In this document: one piece after another, positions 7,854 through 16,796 of the stretch
Layout: each line of letters starts with the position of its first letter
How positions within the stretch are numbered: the first letter of the stretch is position 1
From: Massilia agilis
Lineage (GTDB): Bacteria; Pseudomonadota; Gammaproteobacteria; Burkholderiales; Burkholderiaceae_D
Direction of reading: 5' to 3'
NCBI RefSeq assembly: GCF_024756255.1
Contig: NZ_JANUHB010000005.1
Coordinates: 276,080 to 340,079, forward strand
Length of the DNA: 64,000 nt
The notes under the pieces: model-generated
Told to the model about the DNA's origin: nothing
The model's database searches: none
The model's input: the letters and a program-made list of their open reading frames with translations, nothing else
Program-made: the position numbers and the translations under genes

Positions 7854-8848
7854 TCCAGCATTTCATCGATTGGTTCGGCGTCGTGCAGGGCTGGCTGTTC
7901 CAGGCCGTGGTCGAGCCTTTCCTGTTCGTGACCGGCCTTGGCGAGTACACCGAGGACGCGTTCGAGGGCGTCGAGTGGTTCCTGGCCGGCTTGTGCGAGC
8001 TGGTGGTGCTGTTCGCCGTGCTGCGCCCGCTCGAATCCCTGATCCCGGTGCACGAGATCACCGACAAGCGCGCCCGCTGGAACGACTTCATCTACACGAT
8101 CATCAAGCGCGCCGGCCTGTTCTCGATGGCCGTGTTCTTCACGCTCGACCCGCTGATGGACCACGTGGCCGGCCTGCTGCGCTTCGAGGGCGTGCACCCG
8201 TTTAACCTTGAATCCCTGTTCCCGGGCATGCCGCCGGCCGCGAGCTTTTTGCTGTACCTTATGGTGCTGGACTTCTTCGAATACTGGTTCCATCGCGGCC
8301 AGCACAAGCTGCGCTGGTGGTGGGGCCTGCACAGCCTGCACCACAGTCAGCGCAACATGAATTTGTGGACCGACGACCGCAACCACCTGCTGGACGACCT
8401 GCTGCGCGACGTGTACCTGGCCGCGATCGCGCTGGCGGTGGGCGTGGCGCCGGCGCAGTACGTGCTGCTGGTGTCGGTGTCGCGCGCGCTGCAAAGCCTG
8501 CAGCACGCGAACGTGCGCATCCATTTCGGGTGGCTGGGCGAGCGCCTGCTGGTGTCGCCGCGCTTTCACCGCCTGCACCATGCGATCGGCGTGGGCCACG
8601 AATCGAAGGGCACGGGCTCGCTGGGCGGCTGCAACTTCGGCGTGCTGCTGCCGTGGTGGGACATGCTGTTCGGGACCGCCCGCTTCACGCCCGAATTCGC
8701 CGCCACCGGCGTGCGCGACCAGCTGCCGCGCCAGGACGCCGCCGGCAACCAGGTTCCGGGGCGCGACTACGGCCGCGGCTTCTGGCGCCAGCAGTGGCTT
8801 GGCCTGGTGCGCATGGTCGAATTCTCGCGCAGGAAGCCGGCCCGATGA
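7850..8848 (+). CDS. Sterol desaturase / fatty acid hydroxylase family membrane oxidase
   Basis: A 332-residue integral membrane protein. It has the three histidine boxes of the di-iron fatty acid hydroxylase superfamily: HRGQH, HSLHH and a later HRLHH. Several hydrophobic helices come before the boxes. These enzymes insert oxygen into lipid substrates at the inner membrane; the exact lipid is not predictable. The start MIQHFIDWFG at 7850 overlaps the deacetylase stop by 4 nt (ATGA). The longer frame from 7748 lies wholly within that gene. It also overlaps the EI24 gene downstream. Together with the deacetylase it suggests lipid or glycan modification of the envelope. Confidence 0.88.
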   Translation: MIQHFIDWFGVVQGWLFQAVVEPFLFVTGLGEYTEDAFEGVEWFLAGLCELVVLFAVLRPLESLIPVHEITDKRARWNDFIYTIIKRAGLFSMAVFFTLDPLMDHVAGLLRFEGVHPFNLESLFPGMPPAASFLLYLMVLDFFEYWFHRGQHKLRWWWGLHSLHHSQRNMNLWTDDRNHLLDDLLRDVYLAAIALAVGVAPAQYVLLVSVSRALQSLQHANVRIHFGWLGERLLVSPRFHRLHHAIGVGHESKGTGSLGGCNFGVLLPWWDMLFGTARFTPEFAATGVRDQLPRQDAAGNQVPGRDYGRGFWRQQWLGLVRMVEFSRRKPAR

Positions 8849-9651
8849 ACATGATCGCCCGCGCCTGGAGCCGCGCGCTGCGCTCGCAGTTTTCTGGCCG
8901 CATCCTGCTGCTGTCGCTGCTGCCGCTGGCGCTGTCGGTGCTGCTGTGGGGCGGGTTGTTGTGGATGTACCTGCAACCGCTGCTCGACTGGCTGCACGCG
9001 CTGTTCGCCGACTATGGCGGGTTCGCGGCGAGCGGCAGCATCCTGTCCATGCTCGGGCTGACCATGCTCAAGGCGATGGTGGTGCCGATCGCGGCGATGC
9101 TGCTGCTCCTGCCGCTGATGATCGTCACCTCGCTGCTGTTCATGGGCGTGGTGGCGATGCCGGCCATCGCCCGCCACGTGTCGCGGCGCCAGTATCCGGA
9201 CCTGGAGGCAAAGCAGGGCGGCAGCATGCTCGGCAGCCTGGGCGTGAACCTGTTCGCGATGGTCGTGTTCATCGCATTGTGGCTGGTGTCGCTGCCGCTG
9301 TACGCGGTCCCGCCGCTGGCGCTGGCGGCCCATGCGCTGCTGTGGGGCTGGCTGACGGCGCGCGTGATGGGCTACGACGCGCTCGCTGCCCACGCCAGCG
9401 TCGAGGAGCGCCGCGAACTGCTGCGGCGCCACCGCGGCCAGCTGCTGGCGATCGGCACGCTGTCGGGGCTGGCCGGGGCGCTGCCGGGCATCGCGTGGAT
9501 CGGCGGCGCGGTGCTCTCGGTGGTGCTGTTCCCGCTGCTGGCGATGCTGGCCATCTGGCTCTACATCGTGATCTTCCTGTTCACCGGCTTGTGGTTCCAG
9601 TATTTCTGCCTGGAAGCGCTGGCCGCACTGCGGGCGGAGTCCGCGGGTTGA
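8845..9651 (+). CDS. EI24-domain multi-pass membrane protein
   Basis: A 268-residue, very hydrophobic protein with about five or six transmembrane helices. It matches the EI24 (CysZ-like) family in layout: an N-terminal amphipathic stretch, a helix pair around residues 20-90, and repeated hydrophobic segments ending LFTGLWFQYFCLEAL. Known bacterial relatives include the sulfate transporter CysZ, but a transport role is only a possibility here. The ATG at 8845 overlaps the previous stop as ATGA. It closes the run of four overlapping genes; 81 bp separate it from the next gene. Confidence 0.82.
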   Translation: MNMIARAWSRALRSQFSGRILLLSLLPLALSVLLWGGLLWMYLQPLLDWLHALFADYGGFAASGSILSMLGLTMLKAMVVPIAAMLLLLPLMIVTSLLFMGVVAMPAIARHVSRRQYPDLEAKQGGSMLGSLGVNLFAMVVFIALWLVSLPLYAVPPLALAAHALLWGWLTARVMGYDALAAHASVEERRELLRRHRGQLLAIGTLSGLAGALPGIAWIGGAVLSVVLFPLLAMLAIWLYIVIFLFTGLWFQYFCLEALAALRAESAG

Positions 9652-9732
9652 CCTTGATCCCTTGACGCCGCGCCAGCCAGCGCGGCCGATTCATGGCAAA
9701 CTGATTATCCTGTTTGACGTTCTGGAGCGCAC

Positions 9733-10518
9733 ATGGCAATTGGCCTCATCATCATCGGTGACGAAATCTTGTCCGGCAAGCGGCGCGACCAGCACTTTCC
9801 CAAGGTGGTGGAGTTGCTGGCCGAGCGCGGGCTGCAGCTGGCCTGGGCCGAGTTCGTCGGCGACGACCGCGAACGCATCACCGCTACGCTGCGCCGCACC
9901 TTTGCCGGTGGCGACATTGTGTTTTCGTGCGGCGGCATCGGCGCCACGCCGGACGACCACACGCGCCAGTGCGCGGCGGCGGCGCTGGGCCGGCCGCTGG
10001 TCATGCACGCCGAGGGTCGCGCCAACATCGAAGAGCGTATCCGCGAGACCGCGCGCGAAGCCGGGGGCGAGGCCGACATGAACGCGCCGGACAACCTGCA
10101 GCGCCTGAAGATGGCCGAGTTCCCGGAAGGCGCCAGCCTGATCCCCAATCCGTACAACCGCGTCGCCGGCTTCACGGTCGGCCACCACCATTTCGTGCCG
10201 GGCTTCCCGGTCATGGCCTGGCCCATGATCGCCTGGGTGCTCGACACGCATTACGCCCACCTGTTCCACCAGGAGGCGCGCGCCGAACGGGCGCTGCTGG
10301 TGTACGGGCAGGCCGAGGCCGCGCTCACGCCGCTGATGGAGCTGCTGCAGGTGAGCTACCCCGGCGTGCGCGTGTTCAGCCTGCCCAGCGTGGGTGACGC
10401 CACCACGCGCCGCCACATCGAACTGGGCGTCAAAGGCAACCCCGAACAGGTGGAGCGCGCGTTTGCCGCCATGTGCGCCGAGCTCGACCGTGTAGGCGCG
10501 GAATACCAGCGCTTGTAG
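9733..10518 (+). CDS. CinA-like molybdopterin-binding domain protein
   Basis: The 261-residue protein is the N-terminal MoCF/MoaB-like domain of the competence/damage-inducible (CinA) family. It starts MAIGLIIIGDEILSGKRRDQ and has the SCGGIGATPDDHTRQ loop, which binds the substrate in MoaB-fold proteins. It lacks the C-terminal PncC (NMN deamidase) domain of full-length CinA. Stand-alone forms of this kind are common in Burkholderiales. In CinA this domain has ADP-ribose pyrophosphatase activity, so a nucleotide-salvage role is possible. A TGGAGCGCAC ribosome site precedes the ATG. Confidence 0.88.
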   Translation: MAIGLIIIGDEILSGKRRDQHFPKVVELLAERGLQLAWAEFVGDDRERITATLRRTFAGGDIVFSCGGIGATPDDHTRQCAAAALGRPLVMHAEGRANIEERIRETAREAGGEADMNAPDNLQRLKMAEFPEGASLIPNPYNRVAGFTVGHHHFVPGFPVMAWPMIAWVLDTHYAHLFHQEARAERALLVYGQAEAALTPLMELLQVSYPGVRVFSLPSVGDATTRRHIELGVKGNPEQVERAFAAMCAELDRVGAEYQRL

Positions 10519-10784
10519 GTGGAAATGCCGTCGGGTAAACGCAGTCGTTGTTTTTTTGCGAAAATTAAACATCATCAGCGTTTTTGTTGAACAGCGTTTC
10601 GTGCGCAACCTGTTGATGTGGTGGAATGGTGTCAAGCGGAACGGCAACTTGTCGCTGTGCAGTACGCCTTTCGCCCTATGAAACAAACGACGCCCTCGAG
10701 CAGTCGAACAGACCAGCAGCACTGGACGGCGAGCAGGTCGGTGACGGGTTCGCAGGGTTATTGATTCACACCAGTTGAGCCATC

Positions 10785-13700
10785 ATGGAAAGTATTCGCC
10801 GTTCTTTGCGGCCTCTCGTCGAGCGCGCCGCGCGCCTGCTGCGCCCCAGCGCCGTCTTTGTCCACGCCAGCGCCGGCCCGGTGCCGGTGGCGATCATGTC
10901 GCAGGGCGCAGTGCCGCAGGAAAAATTTCCCAAGCCCCAGTTGTCGGTGATTCCCGGCGGCCCCGACGCGCCGCCGCCCGATGGCGACGGCCCGCAACCG
11001 GGCAAGAAGCGTAAAAAGGGCCGCATCACGCGCATCCTGCTGCTGGCCTTCATGGTCATCTTCGTGGTGTTTGCGTGGCTGGTGTACGAGGAGACGCGCA
11101 CGTCGGCCCTGCAGGCGAAGTTCTTTGCCGACCTGGTCGGCAAGCTCCATTACCGGGTCGAGCCGGGGCCGAGCGACGCCATCCGCTTCCCGTCCGACAG
11201 TCCCTATGACGAGCGGCTGGGCTACGCCAACCTGCCCGACTACCTGGGCAAGCTCAAGACGCGCGACTACGTGGTCGATGCGCAGGCGCGCATCTCGCCC
11301 AAGATGGTCGAGATGGCCGACCTGGGCCTGTTCGCGACCTATCCCGAAAAGACGCGCGTGGGCCTGGACATCCTGGACCGCAACGGCCAGATGCTGTTCT
11401 CGGCGCGCTACCCCGAGCGCACCTATGCGCGCTTTGACGATGCGCCATCGCTGCTGGTGCAAAGCCTGCTGTTCATCGAGAACCGCGAGCTGCTCGACCC
11501 GGCCTACCCCAAGCGCAACCCGGCGATCGAGTGGGACCGCTTCTCCAAGGCGGTGTTCGACAAGACGCTGCATTCGGTAGGCCTGGGCGGCGGCGGGCGC
11601 GTGGCCGGCGGCAGCACGCTGGCCACCCAGATCGAAAAGTACCGCCACTCGTCGGAAGGGCGCACGTCTTCGCTCACCGACAAGCTGCGCCAGATGGCAT
11701 CGGCCACGCTGCGCGCCTACCAGGGCGGCGAGGACACGACCGACGCGCGGCGCCGCATCGTGCTCGAATACCTGAACACCGTGCCGCTGTCGGCCAAGGT
11801 CGGCTACGGCGAGGTGAACGGCATCGGCGATGGCATGTGGGTCTGGTACGGCCACGATTTCGCCGAGGTCAACCGCCTGCTCAACGCGCCCAAATGGACG
11901 CCTGAAGCCGTGCAGGCCTACAAGGAAGCGCTGTCGCTGATGATCGCGCAGCGCCGCCCGGCCTATTACCTGGGCGCCGGCACGCAAGACCTGCAGGTGC
12001 TCACCGACAGCCACCTGCGCGTGCTGGCCCAGGCCGGCGTGATCACGCCGCAGATCCGCGACGCCGCGCTCGCGGTCAAGCTGCACCCGTCCGCCGCGTC
12101 GGGCGTGGCGCCGCCGGCCGCCAACGCCTTCGTCTCGCGCAAGGCCGCCAACGCTGTGCGCAACCACCTGGCCACGCTGCTGGGCGACCCGCGCCTGTAC
12201 AACCTCGACCGCCTCGACCTGTCGGTCAAGACCACGCTCGACGCCGACGCGCAAAAAGCGGTGACGGCGATGCTGCGCAAGCTCTCCAGCGCCGAGGCGG
12301 CCGAACAGGCGGGCCTGACCGGCAAGGGCATGCTCGGCAACGGCGACCCGTCCAAGGTGGTGTACAGCTTCACGCTCATGGAGCGTGGCAAGGACATGAA
12401 CTACCTGCGCGTGCAGACCGATAACTTCGACCAGCCGCTCGATATCAACGAGGGCGCCAAGCTCGACCTGGGATCCACCGCCAAGCTGCGCACGCTGGTC
12501 ACCTACCTCGACATCATCGACCAGCTGCACGAGCGCTACGGCCAGATGAGCAAGGAGGACCTGGCCCAGGTGCACATCGATCCCAAGGACCACCTGTCGC
12601 AGTGGGGCGTGGACTACTTCCGCCAGCTGCCGGCCGGCGCCGACCGCGGCCTGCCCGCGATGCTCGACGCCTCGCTCGAGCGCAAGTACTCGGGCAGCCC
12701 GGGCGAAGCCTTCTTCACCGGCGGCGGCGTGCACACCTTCGGCAACTTCAGCAAGCTGGACGACCATCGCATCCTGACCGTGCGCCAGGCGCTGCAGAAC
12801 TCGACCAACCTGGTGTTCGTGCGCCTGATGCGCGACGTGGTGCGCTACTACATGTTCCAGCTGCCCGGCTCGTCGGCGCAGCTGCTGGCCGACGCCGACG
12901 ATCCGCGCCGCGCCGAATACCTGGCGCGCTTCGCTGACCGCGAAGGGCAGACCTTCCTTGCCAAGTTCTGGAACAAGTACAAGGGCAAGTCGTTTGCCGA
13001 GGCCGAGAGCCTGCTGCTGTCGGGCCTGCACCTGACGCCGGCCCACCTGGCCGCCGTGTACCGCTCGATCCATCCGGACGGCACGCTGGCCCAGTTCGGC
13101 GCCTACATCAACGACAACCTGCCGTCCAAGAACGAAGTCGAGGACGACAAGCTGGCCAGGATGTACGAGACCTACGACCCGGCAAACATGTCGCTGGCCG
13201 ACCGCGGCTACGTCTCGTCGGTACACCCGCTCGAGCTGTGGCTGGTGGACTACCTGCGCACCCACCCGAAGGCGGGCTGGGACGAGGTGGTGAAAGCCTC
13301 GGTCAACGAACGCCAGGAGGTCTATTCGTGGCTGTTCAAGACCCACCGCAAGCATGCGCAGGACAAGCGCATTGCCGGCCTGATCGAGGTCGAGGCCTTC
13401 CTCAAGATCCACGCCCAGTGGAAGAAGATGGGCTACCCGTTCGATTCGCTGGTGCCGTCGTATGCGACCACGCTGGGCGCGTCGGCCGACCGCCCGGCCG
13501 CGCTGGCCGAGCTGATGGGCATCCTGGTCAACGGCGGCGTGAAAAAGCCGGTCGAGCGCATCGACTCGCTGCATTTTGCCGCCTCCACCCCGTACGAGAC
13601 CCTGGTCAAGCGCGCACCCAAGGTGGAGGGCGAGCGTGTGCTGTCGGCCGACGTGGCGCGCGCCACGCTGGACGCGATCCGCGGCGTGGTAGCCGAGGGT

Positions 13701-14471
13701 ACGGCCAAGCGCGCCAAGAACGCCTTCGTGCAGGCCGACGGCAAGGTGATCGCGGTAGGCGGCAAGACCGGCACCGGCGACCAGCGCTTCGACGTGTTCG
13801 CCAAGGGCGGGCGCCTGATCGAGTCGCGCTACGTGAACCGTTCGGCGACCTTCGTCTTTAACATCGGCGAACGCTTCTTCGGCACCATGACCGCCTACGT
13901 GCACGGGCCCGAGTCGGCCAACTACGACTTCACCAGCGCGCTGCCGGTGCAGCTGCTAGTGACGCTGGCGCCGAGCCTGATGCCGATGATCGAACCGAAC
14001 CACGCGGCGCTGCTGGCGGCCAAACAGAAGGCGGCCGAGGCCGCGCAGGCTGCTGCCGAGGCGCCGGACGTGCAGGCCACTGCGGCGCTGGCGCCGGCAG
14101 GGCCGGCTGCCCCTGCGGCGGCGCCGGCGGCCGGCCCCAAGGCCAACGTCGTCGAGGTGGACGAGAAATCCGTGGCCGCGGCCGTGGCGGCGAAAAAAGC
14201 GGCCGAGACGGCGCGCACGGCCGCCAAGCCTGCGGCGCCGGCTGCAGAAGCGCCCAAGGCCGCAGTGGCCAAGCAGCCGCGCGAAGCCGAGCCGGCTGCC
14301 CCCGCCAAGGCGCGCGTGCACGAGGAGCCGGCAGTGGCCAAGGCCCCCGCGAAACCGCGTGCAGCCGATGCAGAGGCACCGCGGCCCGCGGCCAAGCGCC
14401 CGGCCAAGGTGCGCGAGGAGCAAGCGCCCGCCAAGCGTGAAAAGCCGGTCGAAGGGAACCCGCTGTTTTGA
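10785..14471 (+). CDS. Divergent class A penicillin-binding protein (transglycosylase/transpeptidase)
   Basis: A 1228-residue inner-membrane protein with a cytoplasmic Lys-rich segment and one membrane helix around residues 82-104. The GT51 glycosyltransferase domain follows: Glu232 in FIENRE stands where EDxxF is usual, then GGSTLATQIEKYRHSSEGR and RRIVLEYLNTVP. The transpeptidase domain has the SxxK active site (Ser564, Lys567 in GSTAKL), an SxN motif (Ser673 in NSTNL) and KTGTGD at Lys994. The last 150 residues are an Ala/Pro/Lys tail, probably disordered. The glycosyltransferase motifs are altered (EN for ED, no His in motif 1), so that activity may be weak. The TAXI gene follows after 13 bp. 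Confidence 0.83.
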   Translation: MESIRRSLRPLVERAARLLRPSAVFVHASAGPVPVAIMSQGAVPQEKFPKPQLSVIPGGPDAPPPDGDGPQPGKKRKKGRITRILLLAFMVIFVVFAWLVYEETRTSALQAKFFADLVGKLHYRVEPGPSDAIRFPSDSPYDERLGYANLPDYLGKLKTRDYVVDAQARISPKMVEMADLGLFATYPEKTRVGLDILDRNGQMLFSARYPERTYARFDDAPSLLVQSLLFIENRELLDPAYPKRNPAIEWDRFSKAVFDKTLHSVGLGGGGRVAGGSTLATQIEKYRHSSEGRTSSLTDKLRQMASATLRAYQGGEDTTDARRRIVLEYLNTVPLSAKVGYGEVNGIGDGMWVWYGHDFAEVNRLLNAPKWTPEAVQAYKEALSLMIAQRRPAYYLGAGTQDLQVLTDSHLRVLAQAGVITPQIRDAALAVKLHPSAASGVAPPAANAFVSRKAANAVRNHLATLLGDPRLYNLDRLDLSVKTTLDADAQKAVTAMLRKLSSAEAAEQAGLTGKGMLGNGDPSKVVYSFTLMERGKDMNYLRVQTDNFDQPLDINEGAKLDLGSTAKLRTLVTYLDIIDQLHERYGQMSKEDLAQVHIDPKDHLSQWGVDYFRQLPAGADRGLPAMLDASLERKYSGSPGEAFFTGGGVHTFGNFSKLDDHRILTVRQALQNSTNLVFVRLMRDVVRYYMFQLPGSSAQLLADADDPRRAEYLARFADREGQTFLAKFWNKYKGKSFAEAESLLLSGLHLTPAHLAAVYRSIHPDGTLAQFGAYINDNLPSKNEVEDDKLARMYETYDPANMSLADRGYVSSVHPLELWLVDYLRTHPKAGWDEVVKASVNERQEVYSWLFKTHRKHAQDKRIAGLIEVEAFLKIHAQWKKMGYPFDSLVPSYATTLGASADRPAALAELMGILVNGGVKKPVERIDSLHFAASTPYETLVKRAPKVEGERVLSADVARATLDAIRGVVAEGTAKRAKNAFVQADGKVIAVGGKTGTGDQRFDVFAKGGRLIESRYVNRSATFVFNIGERFFGTMTAYVHGPESANYDFTSALPVQLLVTLAPSLMPMIEPNHAALLAAKQKAAEAAQAAAEAPDVQATAALAPAGPAAPAAAPAAGPKANVVEVDEKSVAAAVAAKKAAETARTAAKPAAPAAEAPKAAVAKQPREAEPAAPAKARVHEEPAVAKAPAKPRAADAEAPRPAAKRPAKVREEQAPAKREKPVEGNPLF

Positions 14472-14484
14472 GTAGCCCGCGTCC

Positions 14485-15825
14485 ATGCAGCCAGTGCGCC
14501 GCGTAATGTCGAACGTGCGCAAGTTCAGCACGATCTCGCTGCGCGACATGCTGGTGGCGCTCGGCCCCACCGTGGTGCTGGTGATCGCGGCCTGCGTGGC
14601 CGCATGGCTGCTGGTCGATCCCGCGCCGCCGCGCCAGGTGGTGCTCGTCACCGGGCAGGAAAACAGCGCCTACGAGGAGTTCGGCCGCCAGTACGCCCGG
14701 CTGCTGGCCAAGAACGGCATCCAGGTCACGCTGCGGCGTTCGCTCGGTTCCCAGCAAAACCTGCAGCAGCTCGTAGAAGGCCGCGCCGACATCGGCTTCG
14801 TGCAAAGCGGCTCGACCAACGAGGCGCAGGCCGAGCGGCGCGGTCTGGTCTCGCTGGGCAGCCTGTTCACCGAGCCGGTGTGGCTGTTCCTGCGCGACCC
14901 GGTCAAGGTGGACAACCTCACCCAGCTGCGTGGCCTGAGCATCAACGTCGGCCCAGAAGGCACGGGCGTGCCCAACCTGTTCCGCCAGATCCTTTCCGTG
15001 AACGGCGTCGAGCCGGGCGAGCTGCGCCTTGGCGCGCTGGAAAACACGCCTGCCACCGTGGAGCTGCTGGCGGGCCGCATCGACGGCCTCGTGTTCAGCT
15101 CCGCGCCGGAAGCGCCGCTGATCCAGATGCTGCTGCAAACGCCCGGCATCAAGCTGTTCGACTTTACCCAGGCCGAGGCCTACACGCGGCGCCTGCCGTT
15201 CCTCACCCACGTGGTGCTGCCGCGCGGGATCGTGGACCTCGGGCGCGACATCCCGTCCAAGGACTACCAGCTGATCGCGCCCACCGCCACCCTGGTCGCG
15301 CGCGAGGGCCTGCATCCTGCACTGATCGACCTGTTCGTGCAGGCCGCCACCGAGATCCACGGCGGCGCCGGCTGGTTCCAGCAGCAGGGCCAGTTCCCGA
15401 CCCCGCGCTATACCGAGATCCCGGTCGCGCACGAGGCCGCGCGCTTCTACCGCGACGGCCCGCCGCTGCTGCAGCGTTACATGCGCTTCTGGCTGGCCAA
15501 CCTGTTCGAACGGATGTGGGTGGTGATCGTGCCGCTGCTGGCGCTCCTGATCCCGCTGTCGAAGGTGGTGCCGCCGCTGTACGTGTGGCGCATCCGCTCG
15601 CGCGTGTACCGCTGGTACGGGCAGCTGCGCGCGGTCGAGCAGGCGCTGGAGGCGGCGCAGGCAGACAAACGCCCCGAGGCGCTGCCCGACCTGATGCGCC
15701 GGCTCGACGACATCGAGCGGCGCGTCAACCAGACCAGCATCCCGCTGGCCTTTGCCGATGCGCTTTATGAGCTGCGCAGCCACATCAACTTCGTGCGGCA
15801 GCGGGTGAGGGCGGCGCTGGCCTGA
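14485..15825 (+). CDS. Membrane-anchored TAXI-family solute-binding protein
   Basis: A 446-residue protein with an N-terminal membrane helix (about residues 24-44), a TAXI-type periplasmic binding domain and a second hydrophobic segment (VVIVPLLALLIPLSKVV, about residue 350). A basic, helical cytoplasmic tail of about 80 residues comes last. The binding domain starts VVLVTGQENSAYEEFGRQYA and has GRADIGFVQSG. TAXI proteins usually feed TRAP transporters, but no TRAP permease gene is nearby. The tail suggests signalling or scaffolding rather than transport. It begins 13 bp after the penicillin-binding protein gene and probably shares its transcript. A second start at 14506 is possible. Confidence 0.82.
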   Translation: MQPVRRVMSNVRKFSTISLRDMLVALGPTVVLVIAACVAAWLLVDPAPPRQVVLVTGQENSAYEEFGRQYARLLAKNGIQVTLRRSLGSQQNLQQLVEGRADIGFVQSGSTNEAQAERRGLVSLGSLFTEPVWLFLRDPVKVDNLTQLRGLSINVGPEGTGVPNLFRQILSVNGVEPGELRLGALENTPATVELLAGRIDGLVFSSAPEAPLIQMLLQTPGIKLFDFTQAEAYTRRLPFLTHVVLPRGIVDLGRDIPSKDYQLIAPTATLVAREGLHPALIDLFVQAATEIHGGAGWFQQQGQFPTPRYTEIPVAHEAARFYRDGPPLLQRYMRFWLANLFERMWVVIVPLLALLIPLSKVVPPLYVWRIRSRVYRWYGQLRAVEQALEAAQADKRPEALPDLMRRLDDIERRVNQTSIPLAFADALYELRSHINFVRQRVRAALA

Positions 15826-15828
15826 TCG

Positions 15829-15915
15829 CGTAGGGTGGGCTCTCGAGCCCACGCGGTGCATTCGCGGCGTGCGAACGCGTGGGCACAAGCCCTCGGCGGT
15901 CCCGCCCACCCTACG
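15829..15915. repeat. Two-hairpin GTAGGGTGGG repeat, copy 3
   Basis: The copy sits between the convergent TAXI and AraC-type genes. The left arm is standard. The right arm is longer, reading GCGTGGGCACAAGCCCTCGG and then CGGTCCCGCCCACCCTACG, so its hairpin is disturbed. It starts 4 bp after the TAXI stop. Confidence 0.85.
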
Positions 15916-15931
15916 TCCACGCAGTGCATCC

Positions 15932-16738
15932 CTACCCGGCGGCGCGGCCGGCGAACACCAGGCTGGTGAGCTCGCCCTGCGGCAGCAGCTCGGAAAAGCC
16001 GCCCGAGAATTCGCGGCACTCCTTGATCAGGTGGCTCTGGTCGTAGTAGCCGCAGGCCGCCGCCAGGTCGGCAACCGAGCTGGCCTGGCCGATTTTTCCC
16101 AGCATGCGGTGAAAGCGCGCGAGCCGCGCAAATTTTTTTGGCGAGATGCCGACCGCGCGCGTAAAGCGCCGTTCGAGCTGGCGTTCGCTCACGTGGTGCG
16201 CCGCGGCCAGCCGCGCGATCGACACCTCGCCGCCATGCCGTTCGATGACGGCGGCAGCGCGCCGCGCGAGCAGGTCGGCCGCCTGCTCGGTGCGCAGGCG
16301 CGTGAGGAAGCGCTCCACAGCGGCCACCTTGGCGCCGTCTTCACGCGCGCGCGACAGCGCCTCTTCGATGCGTTCCTGTTCGCCCGGCGGCAGCAGGTCG
16401 GAAAGTTCCACGTTCAGGTGCAGGAGCTCGTGCGCGCCGAGCCGGAAGAACTGACCGACGGCCCCGGCGCGAAAGGTGACCAGCACGATGCCGACCTGGC
16501 CGTCGGTGCCATAGGTGCGCGGCGCCGTGTGCATGCCGGTGAGCGCGCTGCCAACCGCGTCGGTCTGGCTGCGGTAGCCCGCCAGCACGCGGCCGCCGTA
16601 GTGCAGGCACAGCGAGATGGACAGGGGCGGCAGCATGCGCAAGGGCTGCGCTGCCGTGCCCTTGTCCATTTCGAGCAGGGTGTACGCCTCGACCGCGTCG
16701 TCGAGCGCGACGCCCGGCAGGTAACGCCTCACACGCAT
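15932..16738 (-). CDS. AraC-family transcriptional regulator
   Basis: A 268-residue regulator. The N-terminal two-thirds is a ligand-sensing domain of the DUF6597/AraC-like type (MRVRRYLPGVALDDAVEAYT). The C-terminal third holds two helix-turn-helix motifs: SIARLAAAHHVSERQLERRF and SSVADLAAACGYYDQSHLIK. The start at 16738 follows GGGGGAAACC. The nearest upstream gene on the same strand, a flavin monooxygenase, is 58 bp away. The two may be co-transcribed, making that enzyme a possible target. The ligand is unknown. Confidence 0.9.
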   Translation of the reverse strand: MRVRRYLPGVALDDAVEAYTLLEMDKGTAAQPLRMLPPLSISLCLHYGGRVLAGYRSQTDAVGSALTGMHTAPRTYGTDGQVGIVLVTFRAGAVGQFFRLGAHELLHLNVELSDLLPPGEQERIEEALSRAREDGAKVAAVERFLTRLRTEQAADLLARRAAAVIERHGGEVSIARLAAAHHVSERQLERRFTRAVGISPKKFARLARFHRMLGKIGQASSVADLAAACGYYDQSHLIKECREFSGGFSELLPQGELTSLVFAGRAAG

Positions 16739-16796
16739 GGTTTCCCCCTTGTGTGACCAATTGTAGACGTCCTGTGCCGGGCTGTGCAAACAAGCG

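Noticed and set aside
10758..13904. 1048-residue open frame on the minus strand
   Set aside because: It is the complement of the penicillin-binding protein gene, with low-complexity composition and no motif.
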